Counted from the first letter of the stretch, positions 16,856 through 25,785 are shown. The stretch is DNA of 64,000 bases from DAIOEK01 sp964648485 (GCA_964648485.1 CAZYOF010000013.1:32058-96057), one strand, 5' to 3'. The notes: generated by a model from the letters alone, not told the origin. Translations and numbers: made by a program.

Positions 16856-17822
16856 AAAATGGCGCTGGGGTGTTAACCGCTGGTGGGTATTCCTGTTTAT
16901 TGGTTTAAGCATATTTTTCGCTACCAGGTACCCTCCCATTCGTCCCGGAATTTTTGTGGTACCAGAGAATGTTATTCCTGAACCACTTTTCGGGAATTTT
17001 TACTTAACCAACACGCTCGTCGCAACCATTATTGTTGATATCATCCTCATTCTGATTGCCCTGGCAGTTCGCAGCGCGGCGAAGAGCGGCAGCCTGGTTC
17101 CCCAGGGGATATCTGGTGCGATCGAAGCACTGCTGGAAGCAATCTACAATCTGACGGAATCCACTGCCGGCAAGTGGGCAAAATCCATCTTCCCCATATT
17201 TGCAACCATCACCCTGCTGGTGTTGTTTTCCAACTGGCTCGAGATGTTCCCGGGCGTGGAAAGCATCGGCAGGCTGCATGAAGGTGAGCATGGATATCCG
17301 GCTATCGCCATTACCGAGGGGATCTCTGCCATTGTCAAAGGTGATGCCGCTCATGCCGAAGGCGGAAACTTCGAAGTGGTGCCATTTGTGCGCGTCCCCT
17401 CTACTGATTTGAACTTTACACTCGCGCTCGCGCTGATTTCGGTCGTGATGACTCAGGTAATTGGCTTCAGAGCGCAGGGAGCCAGGTATTTCTCAAAATT
17501 CCTGAATTTCACTACCCTGTTTAAAAAACCGGGCTTTGGATTGATGGATTTACTCATTTCCATTCTGGAATTGATCTCGGAGTTTTCAAAAATATTGTCG
17601 TTCTCATTCAGGTTGTTCGGAAATATTTTTGCAGGATCGGTATTACTATTCCTGGTTGGTTCCATTCTCCCCGCCGGGGCGGTGTGGATACAATCAGGTG
17701 TATTGTTGTTTGAATTTTTCATAGGCTTAATCCAGGCGCTGGTCTTCGGTATGCTCACCATGGTGTTTATGTCCATGGCTACACACGGACACGGTGACGA
17801 AGAAGAACACGCGGCAGCCTAA
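16842..17822 (+). CDS. atpB: F0F1 ATP synthase subunit a
   Basis: Subunit a carries the proton half-channels of F0. The essential arginine is in ILSFSFRLFGNIFAGSVLL, and the last helices contain FFIGLIQALVFGMLTMVFM with the conserved Gln. The TTG at 16842 is chosen as start because AGGAGG lies 9 nt upstream and no other start keeps the first helix complete (WWVFLFIGLSIFFATRY). The C-terminus is His/Glu-rich (THGHGDEEEHAAA). The 326-residue length suits the family. Confidence 0.93.
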   Translation: MEKTKKWRWGVNRWWVFLFIGLSIFFATRYPPIRPGIFVVPENVIPEPLFGNFYLTNTLVATIIVDIILILIALAVRSAAKSGSLVPQGISGAIEALLEAIYNLTESTAGKWAKSIFPIFATITLLVLFSNWLEMFPGVESIGRLHEGEHGYPAIAITEGISAIVKGDAAHAEGGNFEVVPFVRVPSTDLNFTLALALISVVMTQVIGFRAQGARYFSKFLNFTTLFKKPGFGLMDLLISILELISEFSKILSFSFRLFGNIFAGSVLLFLVGSILPAGAVWIQSGVLLFEFFIGLIQALVFGMLTMVFMSMATHGHGDEEEHAAA

Positions 17823-17854
17823 CGCAATTATCAACTTTTGAGGAGGTTTGGTAC

Positions 17855-18094
17855 ATGACTGGTGACATTATTATGGCGGCACGCTTTATTGGGGCAGGTC
17901 TATCCATGATTGGTGCGTTAGGCGCCGGTATTGGAATTGGCCTGAGTGTTCAGGGTGCGTTGGAAGGAATGGCACGCAACCCGGATACCTATGGTAACCT
18001 GCTGGTTAACATGATTCTGGGTATTGCGTTTTCTGAAGCGATCGCGATTTACTGTCTGGTGATTGCCTTCTTGATGCTCTTCCAGGTTGTTTAA
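17855..18094 (+). CDS. atpE: F0F1 ATP synthase subunit c
   Basis: This 79-residue hairpin of two helices forms the rotor ring. The polar loop is GMARNPD and the ion-binding carboxylate is Glu in GIAFSEAIAIYCLVIAF. The residue after the Glu is Ala rather than Ser/Thr. The first helix has GIGIG where sodium-binding rings have Gln. Both point to proton rather than sodium coupling (inference from known c-ring motifs). A strong GAGGAGG precedes the ATG, as expected for the subunit needed in highest copy number. Confidence 0.94.
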   Translation: MTGDIIMAARFIGAGLSMIGALGAGIGIGLSVQGALEGMARNPDTYGNLLVNMILGIAFSEAIAIYCLVIAFLMLFQVV

Positions 18095-18116
18095 CCTGAA
18101 CGATTGAGGTGATTAT

Positions 18117-18854
18117 ATGGATAAACTAGGAATTAATCTCGGATATCTGCTCGTTCAGATATTCAACTTTCTGATCATCTTTATCGTGCTGCGGGCATGG
18201 GTTTATAAACCTGTCATCCGCATGCTGGAAAAACGCCGTGAGACGATCGCCAAAGGTCTTGAAGATGCCCGCGTCGCTGCAGAAGCGCGTGCCAATGCTG
18301 AAAATGAAGCACAGAAAATTATCTCTGAAGCACAGGCAAAAGCCGGACAAACCATCCGCGAAGCATCTGACCGTGCCCAGTTAGCTGCCAAAGATATCAA
18401 GGGTCAGGCAGAAGCGGAAATTGGCAAAGCCCGTGAAGCTGCTATGGCTGAAGCCGTGGAGGAACGCAACCGTATGCTGGCAGAGTTACGCGGACAGGTC
18501 GCTGCACTTGCCATTGCAGCTGCCCAGAAACTTGTGGGCGAAGCACTGGATGAGAAACGCCAGCATACCCTGCTGGAAGAATTCTTCTCTGGAATTAAAG
18601 CCGGTAAGGTTACCGTGCTGGAAGAAACCTCGCTTAAAGGTGATTCTGCTGAGGTGATCAGCGCCCTACCTCTGACCGCAGATGAAAAAGCCACCGTTCA
18701 GAAGGATGTGCTGGCAAAACTCGGTTCGAATGCCACCGTCACCTATTCCGTTGATCCAACCATTTTAGGTGGACTGGTTATCCGGGTGGGCGATAAACGG
18801 GTAGATGGTTCTGTAGCCGGTCAGCTCGAAACCCTGAGACACTCCATTCAATAA
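18117..18854 (+). CDS. atpFH: ATP synthase b-delta fusion protein
   Basis: Residues ~1-30 are the membrane anchor of subunit b (LGYLLVQIFNFLIIFIVLRAWVYKPV). Residues ~30-165 are a long Ala/Glu/Lys-rich coiled coil typical of the peripheral stalk. The last ~65 residues match the C-terminal domain of delta/OSCP: LPLTADEKATVQKDVLAKLG and ILGGLVIRVGDKRVDGSVAG. The N-terminal helical domain of delta, which binds the alpha subunits, is missing. This is therefore a b protein with a delta C-terminal domain rather than two complete subunits. It is the last gene of the operon; a terminator follows and the F1 genes atpA, G, D, C are not here. Confidence 0.85.
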   Translation: MDKLGINLGYLLVQIFNFLIIFIVLRAWVYKPVIRMLEKRRETIAKGLEDARVAAEARANAENEAQKIISEAQAKAGQTIREASDRAQLAAKDIKGQAEAEIGKAREAAMAEAVEERNRMLAELRGQVAALAIAAAQKLVGEALDEKRQHTLLEEFFSGIKAGKVTVLEETSLKGDSAEVISALPLTADEKATVQKDVLAKLGSNATVTYSVDPTILGGLVIRVGDKRVDGSVAGQLETLRHSIQ

Positions 18855-18876
18855 AACTAAACGAACCTCATTAGAA

Positions 18877-18906
18877 GCCCCACAGAGTTCTGTGGGGCAT
18901 CTGTTT
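18877..18906 (+). terminator. intrinsic terminator of the F0 operon
   Basis: GCCCCACAGA (18877-18886) pairs perfectly with TCTGTGGGGC (18889-18898); ATCTGTTTTG follows. It separates the F0 operon from murE. Confidence 0.85.
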
Positions 18907-18952
18907 TGTTCCGTATTTTGAGATGCATTGCCGCCGGATGGGTTAAATACGG

Positions 18953-18976
18953 TAAAATGTGAGTATTGTTCGGAGG
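18953..18976 (+). promoter_or_regulatory. murE -10 box and Shine-Dalgarno that decide the start
   Basis: TAAAAT (18953-18958) would start transcription near 18965. GGAGG (18972-18976) then lies 9 nt before TTG at 18986. The GTG at 18959, which begins the longer frame, would be upstream of the predicted mRNA start. TTG 18986 is therefore preferred. Confidence 0.5.
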
Positions 18977-18985
18977 CGTATTCCA

Positions 18986-20545
18986 TTGACCGGTTATTTA
19001 AAGCAAACTTTAAAACAGATATTTGAACAAATCCCGGTTCAGGCATTATCCGATGTGCCTGATATCCATATATCCGGTATCTGCATCGATTCGAGACTGG
19101 TAAAAAGCGGAGATTTGTTTGTTGCACTTGAAGGTGGTTCAGTGGACGGGCATCAGTTCATTCCGGCAGCAATTAAGAATGGGGCTGCTGCGGTCATGGG
19201 AATGAAACCGCAACCTGAAGGTTTAACCACACCATATATCCGGGTAGAGAATACCCGCCCGGCGCTGGCTTGGGTTTCTGCGGCTTTCTACCGTTTTCCA
19301 GCGCGACATCTCACCATGATCGGGGTGACAGGAACCGATGGAAAAACAACGACAGCGAATTTGATCTATCAGATCCTTCTGGCAGCGGGTATCCGTGCGG
19401 GGATAGTATCTACAGTGAATGCCGTCATTGGCGATGAAGTGCTCGATACAGGGTTTCATGTCACCACGCCCGAAGCGCCAGATGTGCAACGCTATCTTGC
19501 CCGTATGGTGGCTGCCGGGTTGACCCATGTGATCCTGGAAACCACATCTCATGGTTGGGCGCAGGATCGGGTGACAGCGTGTGATTTTGACTATGGCGTG
19601 GTGACCAACATTACCCATGAACACCTGGATTTTCATGGCAGCTACGAGAACTACCGTGCAGCGAAAGGCAGACTTTTTGCAGGTTTACATGAATCTCATG
19701 AGAAAGAGAATCTGATCAACCGGGCAGCCATTTTGAACGCCGATGACAGTTCTTACGCTTACCTGGATTCAATTACCCATGTAAAGAAAATTGCGTATAG
19801 CCTAACATCTGCATCGCAGGTCTGGGCAGACGATATTGAATCCACACCTGCTGGAACGAGCTTCACAGCCCATACAAGTCAGGCAACCTTTCCGGTGAAA
19901 TGCAAGCTGGTGGGTGATTACAATATTTCGAATTGCCTGGCTGCGATCAGCCTGGCTGTAGAGGGTCTGGGATTACCCATGGAGGCAGTTAAGCAGGGAA
20001 TTGCCAGTCTGCCCGGAGTGCCAGGCAGGATGGAAATCATCAACAAAGGGCAGCCTTTTACCGCCATTGTAGATTTCGCCCATACCCCGAATGCCCTTAA
20101 ACGAGCGCTGGAGACAGCCCGGACTTTAACTGATGGCAGGGTGATCGCGGTTTTTGGATCGGCAGGATTACGTGACAGGCAAAAAAGAAGGATGATGGCA
20201 GAGGTTTCTGCCGGGTTGGCAGATATTTCCATCCTGACGGCAGAGGACCCGCGTACCGAATCACTGGATGACATCCTGGCAGAAATGGCGCAGGGGGCGG
20301 AATCACAACATGCCGAAGAAGGTAAATCTTATTTCCGGGTGGCAGATCGTGGAGAAGCCATCCGAGCAGCTTGCAGGCTGGCGCAGCCAGGTGACCTGGT
20401 GATCGCTTGCGGCAAGGGACATGAACAGAGCATGTGCTTTGGCACAGAAGAATATCCCTGGGATGACAGAACTGCCATGAAGGCAGCACTCTGTGAAATA
20501 ACAGGCGTGCCCGGTCCGGAGATGCCCAAACTTCCTACTTCTTGA
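18986..20545 (+). CDS. murE: UDP-N-acetylmuramyl-tripeptide synthetase (MurE)
   Basis: This cytoplasmic Mur ligase adds the third amino acid to UDP-MurNAc-L-Ala-D-Glu during peptidoglycan synthesis. Visible motifs: N-terminal substrate domain with CIDSRLVKSGDLFVAL, P-loop GVTGTDGKTTTANL, NITHEHLDFHG, and C-terminal VDFAHTPNALKRAL and CGKGHEQ. Where meso-DAP-adding enzymes have DNPR, this protein has EDPRTE, so the amino acid specificity is unclear. The catalytic-centre segment reads ETTSHGWAQDRV rather than the usual E(V/A)SSH. Length ~519 residues is normal. It is monocistronic, with its start set by GGAGG before TTG. Confidence 0.85.
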   Translation: MTGYLKQTLKQIFEQIPVQALSDVPDIHISGICIDSRLVKSGDLFVALEGGSVDGHQFIPAAIKNGAAAVMGMKPQPEGLTTPYIRVENTRPALAWVSAAFYRFPARHLTMIGVTGTDGKTTTANLIYQILLAAGIRAGIVSTVNAVIGDEVLDTGFHVTTPEAPDVQRYLARMVAAGLTHVILETTSHGWAQDRVTACDFDYGVVTNITHEHLDFHGSYENYRAAKGRLFAGLHESHEKENLINRAAILNADDSSYAYLDSITHVKKIAYSLTSASQVWADDIESTPAGTSFTAHTSQATFPVKCKLVGDYNISNCLAAISLAVEGLGLPMEAVKQGIASLPGVPGRMEIINKGQPFTAIVDFAHTPNALKRALETARTLTDGRVIAVFGSAGLRDRQKRRMMAEVSAGLADISILTAEDPRTESLDDILAEMAQGAESQHAEEGKSYFRVADRGEAIRAACRLAQPGDLVIACGKGHEQSMCFGTEEYPWDDRTAMKAALCEITGVPGPEMPKLPTS

Positions 20546-20644
20546 ATATTTATTTGTAATTAATAGATTATTTACAACCTAACCATTACCTAACACAACA
20601 ATTGATGGTACTATTGCCGATTAGTTACTGGTAATAGAGGTTGA

Positions 20645-21373
20645 ATGCAGTTCATTTCACAATTAATGCAAAAATTTGGCTATCAGCGTACTTTGCTGAT
20701 TATCATTGTCATTCCGACCATGCTTTCTGGAATTATCACGGCATTGGTGCAATATTTAATAACAGGAACCATTAGAGGTTACGGTGTCTTGATTGGTTTC
20801 CTGCTGCCGTTGGTTTTTGGATATTTATTTGGATCGACAATGCTTAAATTGATCTTCCAACTGGGTGAATCGCAGAAGCGGCTACACGAGCTCAGCATCA
20901 CCGATGATCTGACAAAAGCTTACAACAGACGACACTTCATTGAACGGATGGAAGCGGAATTTATTCGCAGCGACCGACACGCAAAGCCTTTCTCGTTGGT
21001 TCTCATGGACCTGGATGGATTTAAAGAAATCAATGACAGCTTCGGGCACCTGGCAGGGGATGCGGTGCTACGTGAAATCTCTGTGATCTGTAAATCTGAA
21101 TGTCGTAAAGGGGATGTGTTTGCCCGGTTTGGGGGAGATGAATTTGCCATTATCCTGCCTGCGATTGAAGCGTACCAGGCAGAGATGTTTATCGACAGAT
21201 TGGTCAGGCGCATAGATGAGCAGCCCATCTACTATAAAGGTCACCGAATCAATGTAGATCTCAGCCTGGGTCTGGCGGATTGGGATTCATCTATGGAAAC
21301 GATTGAAGATATGATAGGCGCGGCAGATGCTTCCCTCTATCGGGTAAAAAGAAAAAGATTGTCAGCAAAATAA
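20645..21373 (+). CDS. membrane-bound diguanylate cyclase (GGDEF)
   Basis: Two transmembrane helices at residues ~15-40 and ~48-70 are followed by a short coiled linker and a GGDEF domain (~85-240). The active-site loop is RFGGDEF, complete for GTP binding and metal coordination. The inhibitory site RKGD lies five residues before it, so product inhibition by c-di-GMP is expected. The domain starts with the canonical DDLTKAYNRRHF. No extracellular sensor domain is present. AGAGG precedes the ATG. Confidence 0.92.
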   Translation: MQFISQLMQKFGYQRTLLIIIVIPTMLSGIITALVQYLITGTIRGYGVLIGFLLPLVFGYLFGSTMLKLIFQLGESQKRLHELSITDDLTKAYNRRHFIERMEAEFIRSDRHAKPFSLVLMDLDGFKEINDSFGHLAGDAVLREISVICKSECRKGDVFARFGGDEFAIILPAIEAYQAEMFIDRLVRRIDEQPIYYKGHRINVDLSLGLADWDSSMETIEDMIGAADASLYRVKRKRLSAK

Positions 21374-21402
21374 GCTATTGTTATATATTTTAGCTCCATT
21401 TT

Positions 21403-21432
21403 GAATGGTGGGAGAAACCCGCCATTCCTTGT
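21403..21432 (+). terminator. terminator after the diguanylate cyclase gene
   Basis: GAATGGTGGG (21403-21412) pairs with CCCGCCATTC (21418-21427), with one G-U pair and a 5-nt loop. A short T-rich tail follows. Confidence 0.55.
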
Positions 21433-21504
21433 TTAAAACTACATATACCACTTTACAATCGAATTGCTATAATATTCATATGTTTCGGAATTGGGAGGCG
21501 GGTG

Positions 21505-22362
21505 ATGGCAAAGAAAAAATCTGATTCCAGAGAAGTTGAGCACGAAACAGACACGAAAAAGAAGGTGGAAAAGACCACCCCGAAAACTGATATACCCAGC
21601 AAGGATTACTATAAAGAACTGCAAAAACTTCAGGTAGAACTGGTCAAATTGCAGGAATGGATCAAAAGTAAAGGATTGCGGGTTGTGGTGATTTTTGAAG
21701 GCAGGGATGCAGCAGGGAAGGGCGGAGCGATAAAAAGAATCACTGAGACGCTGAATCCCCGCTATGCACGGGTGGTTGCCCTTGGAACGCCTACCGAAAA
21801 AGAAAAAACGCAATGGTATTTTCAACGATATGTAGCGCATTTACCGGCAGCCGGAGAGATGGTTTTCTTTGACCGTTCCTGGTATAACCGCGCCGGTGTC
21901 GAGCGGGTAATGGGATTCTGCACCGAAGAGGAGTATCAGGATTTTCTGAGAGCCTGCCCTGAATTTGAGCGGATGCTGATCCGCAGCGGAATCATTCTCA
22001 TCAAGTACTGGTTCAGTGTCAGCGATGAAGAACAGGAGAAACGCTTTCAGGACCGGATCAATACACCCACCAAACGCTGGAAGCTCAGCCCGATGGATCT
22101 TGAATCCCGGGCGAGGTGGGTGGAATATTCCAAAGCGAAAGATACCATGTTCGCCTACACAGACACGAAACAATCACCCTGGTATGTGGTGAACGCCGAT
22201 TGTAAAAAACGCGCCCGCCTGAACTGTATTGCACATCTTTTGAGCAGGATTCCTTATGAAGATCTGACACCTGAGACACTCAAACTGCCACCGCGGCAGC
22301 ATGATCAGGGTTACGTGCGCCCGCCAATGTCAGACCAAACCTTTGTTCCTGAAAAATATTGA
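21505..22362 (+). CDS. ppk2: polyphosphate kinase 2 family protein
   Basis: PPK2 enzymes transfer phosphate between polyphosphate and nucleotides. The family motifs are intact: Walker A FEGRDAAGKGGAIKRI, FFDRSWYNRAGVERVMGF, and the lid segment RINTPTKRWKLSPMD. The protein is ~285 residues with a lysine-rich N-terminal tail of ~30 residues. GGGAGG lies 6 nt before the ATG at 21505; a GTG directly upstream is possible. TATAAT at 21469-21474 is a likely -10. The subclass (ADP- versus GDP- or AMP-directed) cannot be decided here. Confidence 0.9.
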   Translation: MAKKKSDSREVEHETDTKKKVEKTTPKTDIPSKDYYKELQKLQVELVKLQEWIKSKGLRVVVIFEGRDAAGKGGAIKRITETLNPRYARVVALGTPTEKEKTQWYFQRYVAHLPAAGEMVFFDRSWYNRAGVERVMGFCTEEEYQDFLRACPEFERMLIRSGIILIKYWFSVSDEEQEKRFQDRINTPTKRWKLSPMDLESRARWVEYSKAKDTMFAYTDTKQSPWYVVNADCKKRARLNCIAHLLSRIPYEDLTPETLKLPPRQHDQGYVRPPMSDQTFVPEKY

Positions 22363-22376
22363 GGAGAATAGCACCG

Positions 22377-22940
22377 ATGCCCGCATTTGACCATTTTGAC
22401 TTCCTTGCACCCATTTATGACCGGGTGATCAAACCCAAACCGCCAACAGATTTATTGGAACACTTGCAGCTGCAACCGGATGCTGTCGTACTGGATGTGG
22501 GTGGGGGGACAGGCAGAATTGCGCTAGAACTGGCTCCGCACGCAGGTAACGTTACCATCCTGGATCTTTCCCCAAAAATGTTGCGGGAAGCTGTGAGGAA
22601 ACCGGGTTTAAATGGCGTTCTGGCGCCCAGTGAGTTGCTGCCCTACCCGGATGGATCATTTGACGCGGTGTTGATGGTAGATGCCCTGCACCATGTGATC
22701 AACCAGAAAGCCAGCCTGCAAGAGCTGTTCAGGGTTGTCAAACCCGGAGGCAGGCTGGTGGTGGAAGAACCCGACATTCACACTTTTGCGGTGAAATTGA
22801 TCGCCCTGGGGGAAAAGCTGGCAGGTATGCGGAGCCATTTTTTGTCTGGAGAGGAAATTGCCGCTTTGTTTGAAAATTGCTGCAAAGAGGCGCGCATCTA
22901 CCGGAAAGAATACACTGTTTGGGTAGTGGTGGAGAAATAA
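22377..22940 (+). CDS. class I SAM-dependent methyltransferase
   Basis: This 187-residue Rossmann-fold enzyme resembles the UbiE/type-11 methyltransferases. Motif I is VLDVGGGTGRIALEL (residues ~30-45). The acidic residue of motif II is in TILDLSPKML. SFDAVLMVDALHHV and RVVKPGGRLVVEEPD follow. AGGAG lies 10 nt before the chosen ATG. It starts 14 nt after ppk2, so it is likely co-transcribed. Methyl acceptor unknown. It ends at a bidirectional terminator shared with pnp. Confidence 0.8.
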   Translation: MPAFDHFDFLAPIYDRVIKPKPPTDLLEHLQLQPDAVVLDVGGGTGRIALELAPHAGNVTILDLSPKMLREAVRKPGLNGVLAPSELLPYPDGSFDAVLMVDALHHVINQKASLQELFRVVKPGGRLVVEEPDIHTFAVKLIALGEKLAGMRSHFLSGEEIAALFENCCKEARIYRKEYTVWVVVEK

Positions 22941-22943
22941 TAA

Positions 22944-22980
22944 AAACTCCCTCCTGAAATTTCAGGAGGGAGTAATTTTT
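22944..22980. terminator. bidirectional terminator between methyltransferase and pnp
   Basis: ACTCCCTCCTGAAA and its complement TTTCAGGAGGGAGT form a ~14-bp stem centred at 22959/22960. Upstream AAAA and downstream TTTTT give T-tracts on both strands. It serves both convergent genes and lies directly after the pnp stop codon. Confidence 0.85.
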
Positions 22981-25231
22981 ATTTACGGTTGAAGCGGTCA
23001 CCGCTGTTGCCGCGGTCGCCAAATCCACCGGGGCGTCTGTTCCCGCCGGGTCCGCTTCTACGATCTCCACCCGGGCGTCCGCCACCAGGACGTCCACCGC
23101 CACTGGAGCGTTTGCTGTCTTTGGCTTTGGCTTCTTCAGCGGTCCAGCCTTCGAGGACAGCCTGACGTGAAAGACGAATCTTGCCGGCGGGGTCGATATC
23201 GACCACCATCACGGTGATTTCATCACCCATCGAGACGACATCTTCCACTTTCTCCACCCGCTCTGAATCGAGCTGGGATATATGAACCATGCCATCCACG
23301 TTGGGGAGGATTTCTACGAATGCGCCGAAATCGGCGATACGAACCACCTTACCGGTGTAAATGCGTCCGATCTGGGGTGTTTCGGTCAGGGATTCAATCC
23401 GCTCGCGGGCGATGCTTTCTCCCACTCCGTCAATGGCTGCAATGAAGACTGTTCCGTCATCTGCAATATCGATCTTGGTGTTGGTTTCTTCCTGCAAGGC
23501 GCGGATGTTCTTGCCGCCGGGTCCGATGATGGCGCCGATCTTATCGATGGGCACCTTGATGGTAGTGATTCTCGGCGCATGTGGTTTGAGATCCGCACGG
23601 AATTCAGGAATTGTATCCAGCATGATGCCCAGGATGTGCTGGCGTCCGGCTTTAGCCTGTGCCAGCGCTTCGGACATGATCTGTGGAGTAATGCCGCGGA
23701 TCTTGATATCCATCTGCAGGGCGGTGATACCTTCTTCGGTACCGGCTACTTTGAAATCCATATCACCGAGGTGATCTTCGAGACCCTGTATGTCACTGAG
23801 GATGCGATATTTTTCGCCTTCCTTTACCAGCCCCATCGCGATACCGGCTACGGGTGCCTTGATCGGCACACCGGCATCCATCAGCGCCAGCGTAGAACCG
23901 CAGACAGATCCCATGGAGGATGAGCCATTCGATGCCAGCACTTCTGAGACCAGACGCAAAGTGTAGGGGAAGGTCTTTTCCGGCGGGATAACCGGGACCA
24001 GTGCACGTTCTGCCAACGCGCCATGACCAATTTCACGGCGGCTCTGTCCACGCAGGGGTTTCACCTCGCCTGTGGAGTATGGCGGGAAGTTGTAATGATG
24101 GATGTAGCGCTTGGTATCGGTCGGGGTAAGAGAGTCAATCTCCTGTGCTTCCTTGGGGGTGCCCAGGGTTGCCATGGTCAGAACCTGTGTTTCACCGCGG
24201 GTGAACAGACCGGAACCATGCGCGCAGGGGCTGGTGCCCACTTCACACCAGATGGGGCGAATTTCTGTGAGGGCGCGACCATCAGGACGTTTGCCTTCAT
24301 CGATAATCCGGGTGCGGACAACTTCTTTATAAACTTCTTCAAATGCAGCTTTGACAGGTTTTACCTGAGACTCATCTTCAGCAGTAAGTTCTGTAACCAC
24401 CCTGGCTTCAAGCTCATCAACTGTATCATATAATTCAGCTTTGGTGTGAGGGCGATCCAATGCGGCAATAAGTTCTGCACGAACATGGCTGGCAACTTTT
24501 TCAAGAAGACTGGTATCGGGTTCATCCGAGGCAATGACGCGCTTGGTTTTGCCAACTTCGGCTGCCATCTTTTCCTGCAGGTCGATGATGGGCTGGATGG
24601 ATTGATGTCCGAATGCCAGCGCTTCGACCATGACATCTTCGGGGATTTCATTTGCACCGCATTCCACCATGAGAATGGCATCACGTGTGCCGGCGATACG
24701 CAGATCCAGCTCACTCTCTTCCATTTGCGCGAAAGATGGGTTGACAATGAAGTTGCCATTGATGCGACCAATGCGAACGGCGCCGACCGGTCCAGCCCAG
24801 GGGATATCGGAGATCATCAAGGCGCCAGATGCAGCATTGATGGCTAATATATCGAGGGGATGAACTTCATCAGCGGACATAGAGAAGAGTACCACCTGTA
24901 CCTCATTACGCATTTTCTGATCGAAAAGCGGGCGCAGCGGACGGTCTGTCAGGCGCGCTGTGAGGATGGCGTCTTCCGTGGGTTTGCCTTCACGGCGGAA
25001 GAATGATCCGGGGATTTTCCCGGAGGCATAAAGCCTCTCTTCGTATTCTACTGAGAGCGGGAAGAAATCGATTCCTTCACGCACACCACCCATGGTGGCT
25101 GCACCGAATACGATTGAATCTCCCACACGGACAGTAACTGAGCCGCCAGCCTGCGCGGCTAATTTGCCGGTTTCGTACGTGAAAAGCTCTCCACCGACTG
25201 TGGCTGTGTATTGTTTACTTTCTGGTTTCAT
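22979..25231 (-). CDS. pnp: polyribonucleotide nucleotidyltransferase (PNPase)
   Basis: PNPase is the 3'-5' phosphorolytic exoribonuclease of RNA turnover. The ATG at 25231 starts MKPESKQYTATVGGE, about 750 residues. Order of domains: first RNase PH domain (FFPLSVEYEERLYASGKIPG), linker helices, second RNase PH domain (GSGLFTRGETQVLTMATLG, SSSMGSVCGSTLALMDAGVP), KH domain (IGAIIGPGGKNIRALQEET) and S1 domain (IGRIYTGKVVRIADFGAFVE). The last ~45 residues are a Gly/Arg-rich tail (GGGRPGGGRPGGDRR), reminiscent of RGG RNA-binding tails. It lies directly after rpsO, the conserved bacterial order, but a terminator separates them. Confidence 0.95.
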   Translation of the reverse strand: MKPESKQYTATVGGELFTYETGKLAAQAGGSVTVRVGDSIVFGAATMGGVREGIDFFPLSVEYEERLYASGKIPGSFFRREGKPTEDAILTARLTDRPLRPLFDQKMRNEVQVVLFSMSADEVHPLDILAINAASGALMISDIPWAGPVGAVRIGRINGNFIVNPSFAQMEESELDLRIAGTRDAILMVECGANEIPEDVMVEALAFGHQSIQPIIDLQEKMAAEVGKTKRVIASDEPDTSLLEKVASHVRAELIAALDRPHTKAELYDTVDELEARVVTELTAEDESQVKPVKAAFEEVYKEVVRTRIIDEGKRPDGRALTEIRPIWCEVGTSPCAHGSGLFTRGETQVLTMATLGTPKEAQEIDSLTPTDTKRYIHHYNFPPYSTGEVKPLRGQSRREIGHGALAERALVPVIPPEKTFPYTLRLVSEVLASNGSSSMGSVCGSTLALMDAGVPIKAPVAGIAMGLVKEGEKYRILSDIQGLEDHLGDMDFKVAGTEEGITALQMDIKIRGITPQIMSEALAQAKAGRQHILGIMLDTIPEFRADLKPHAPRITTIKVPIDKIGAIIGPGGKNIRALQEETNTKIDIADDGTVFIAAIDGVGESIARERIESLTETPQIGRIYTGKVVRIADFGAFVEILPNVDGMVHISQLDSERVEKVEDVVSMGDEITVMVVDIDPAGKIRLSRQAVLEGWTAEEAKAKDSKRSSGGGRPGGGRPGGDRRSGPGGNRRPGGFGDRGNSGDRFNRK

Positions 25232-25378
25232 TAAATTTTCTTTCCCTGTTGTATCCACCCGGTCAGGGACTGAAGAATGGTCAAGATGGTTCTTAAACAT
25301 GCTTCAATTCCCAACCGGCGTGGTTGGATAAATGTGATAACAGCAGATGCTGTAATATCTATTATAGCTGATTGAAGG

Positions 25379-25415
25379 AAAAGAAGCGAAGATGGCATGT
25401 ATAAGCCATCTTCGC
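25379..25415 (-). terminator. intrinsic terminator between rpsO and pnp
   Basis: On the minus strand GCGAAGATGGC and GCCATCTTCGC (25415-25405 and 25396-25386) form a perfect 11-bp stem with an 8-nt loop, followed by TTCTTTTCC. It lies 10 nt after the rpsO stop and before pnp. Confidence 0.85.
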
Positions 25416-25425
25416 ATTTGATATT

Positions 25426-25698
25426 CTATTTCTTGCGGATGTTCAGACGTTCGGTAATTGCCAGGTAGCGGGGGTAGTCTTCACGGCGAAGGTAAGCCAG
25501 CAACCGGCGGCGTTGACCTACCAGTTTAAGCAAACCACGGCGGGAACTGTTATCCAGCTTGTTGGCGCGTAAGTGCTCAGTCAACTGGCTGATTCGTTTA
25601 CTCAGAATGGCTATCTGAACATCGGGGCTGCCGGTATCATTTTCTTCCCGGCGAAAATCTTCAATCAGTTTTGTTTTTACTTCCTTATTCAATGGCAT
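25426..25698 (-). CDS. rpsO: 30S ribosomal protein S15
   Basis: S15 binds 16S rRNA in the central domain. The start at 25698 (MPLNKEVKTK) follows AGGAG. The 90 residues contain the family signature GSPDVQIAILSKRISQLTEH and the C-terminal QRRRLLAYLRREDYPRY. Upstream in-frame codons are part of the leader. A TATAAT lies ~75 nt upstream of the ATG, leaving a leader long enough for S15 autoregulation, as is known in other bacteria; this has not been shown here. Confidence 0.96.
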   Translation of the reverse strand: MPLNKEVKTKLIEDFRREENDTGSPDVQIAILSKRISQLTEHLRANKLDNSSRRGLLKLVGQRRRLLAYLRREDYPRYLAITERLNIRKK

Positions 25699-25779
25699 GA
25701 CACTGCTCCTATAAATAATTTGGTTGCAAGTCTCCATACCGGCAGCAAATACCGCTGGCAGGACCAGTCAACGGGTGAA

Positions 25780-25785
25780 ATTATA
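25780..25785 (-). promoter_or_regulatory. -10 box of rpsO
   Basis: The minus strand reads TATAAT at 25785-25780, giving a ~75-nt leader ahead of the Shine-Dalgarno AGGAGC. No convincing -35 is visible. Confidence 0.4.

Noticed and set aside
18959..18985. GTG start for murE
   Set aside because: It overlaps the likely -10 box, whereas TTG at 18986 has GGAGG at 9 nt.
23282..23923. Plus-strand ORF of 213 codons opposite pnp
   Set aside because: Antisense shadow of a highly conserved PNPase gene.
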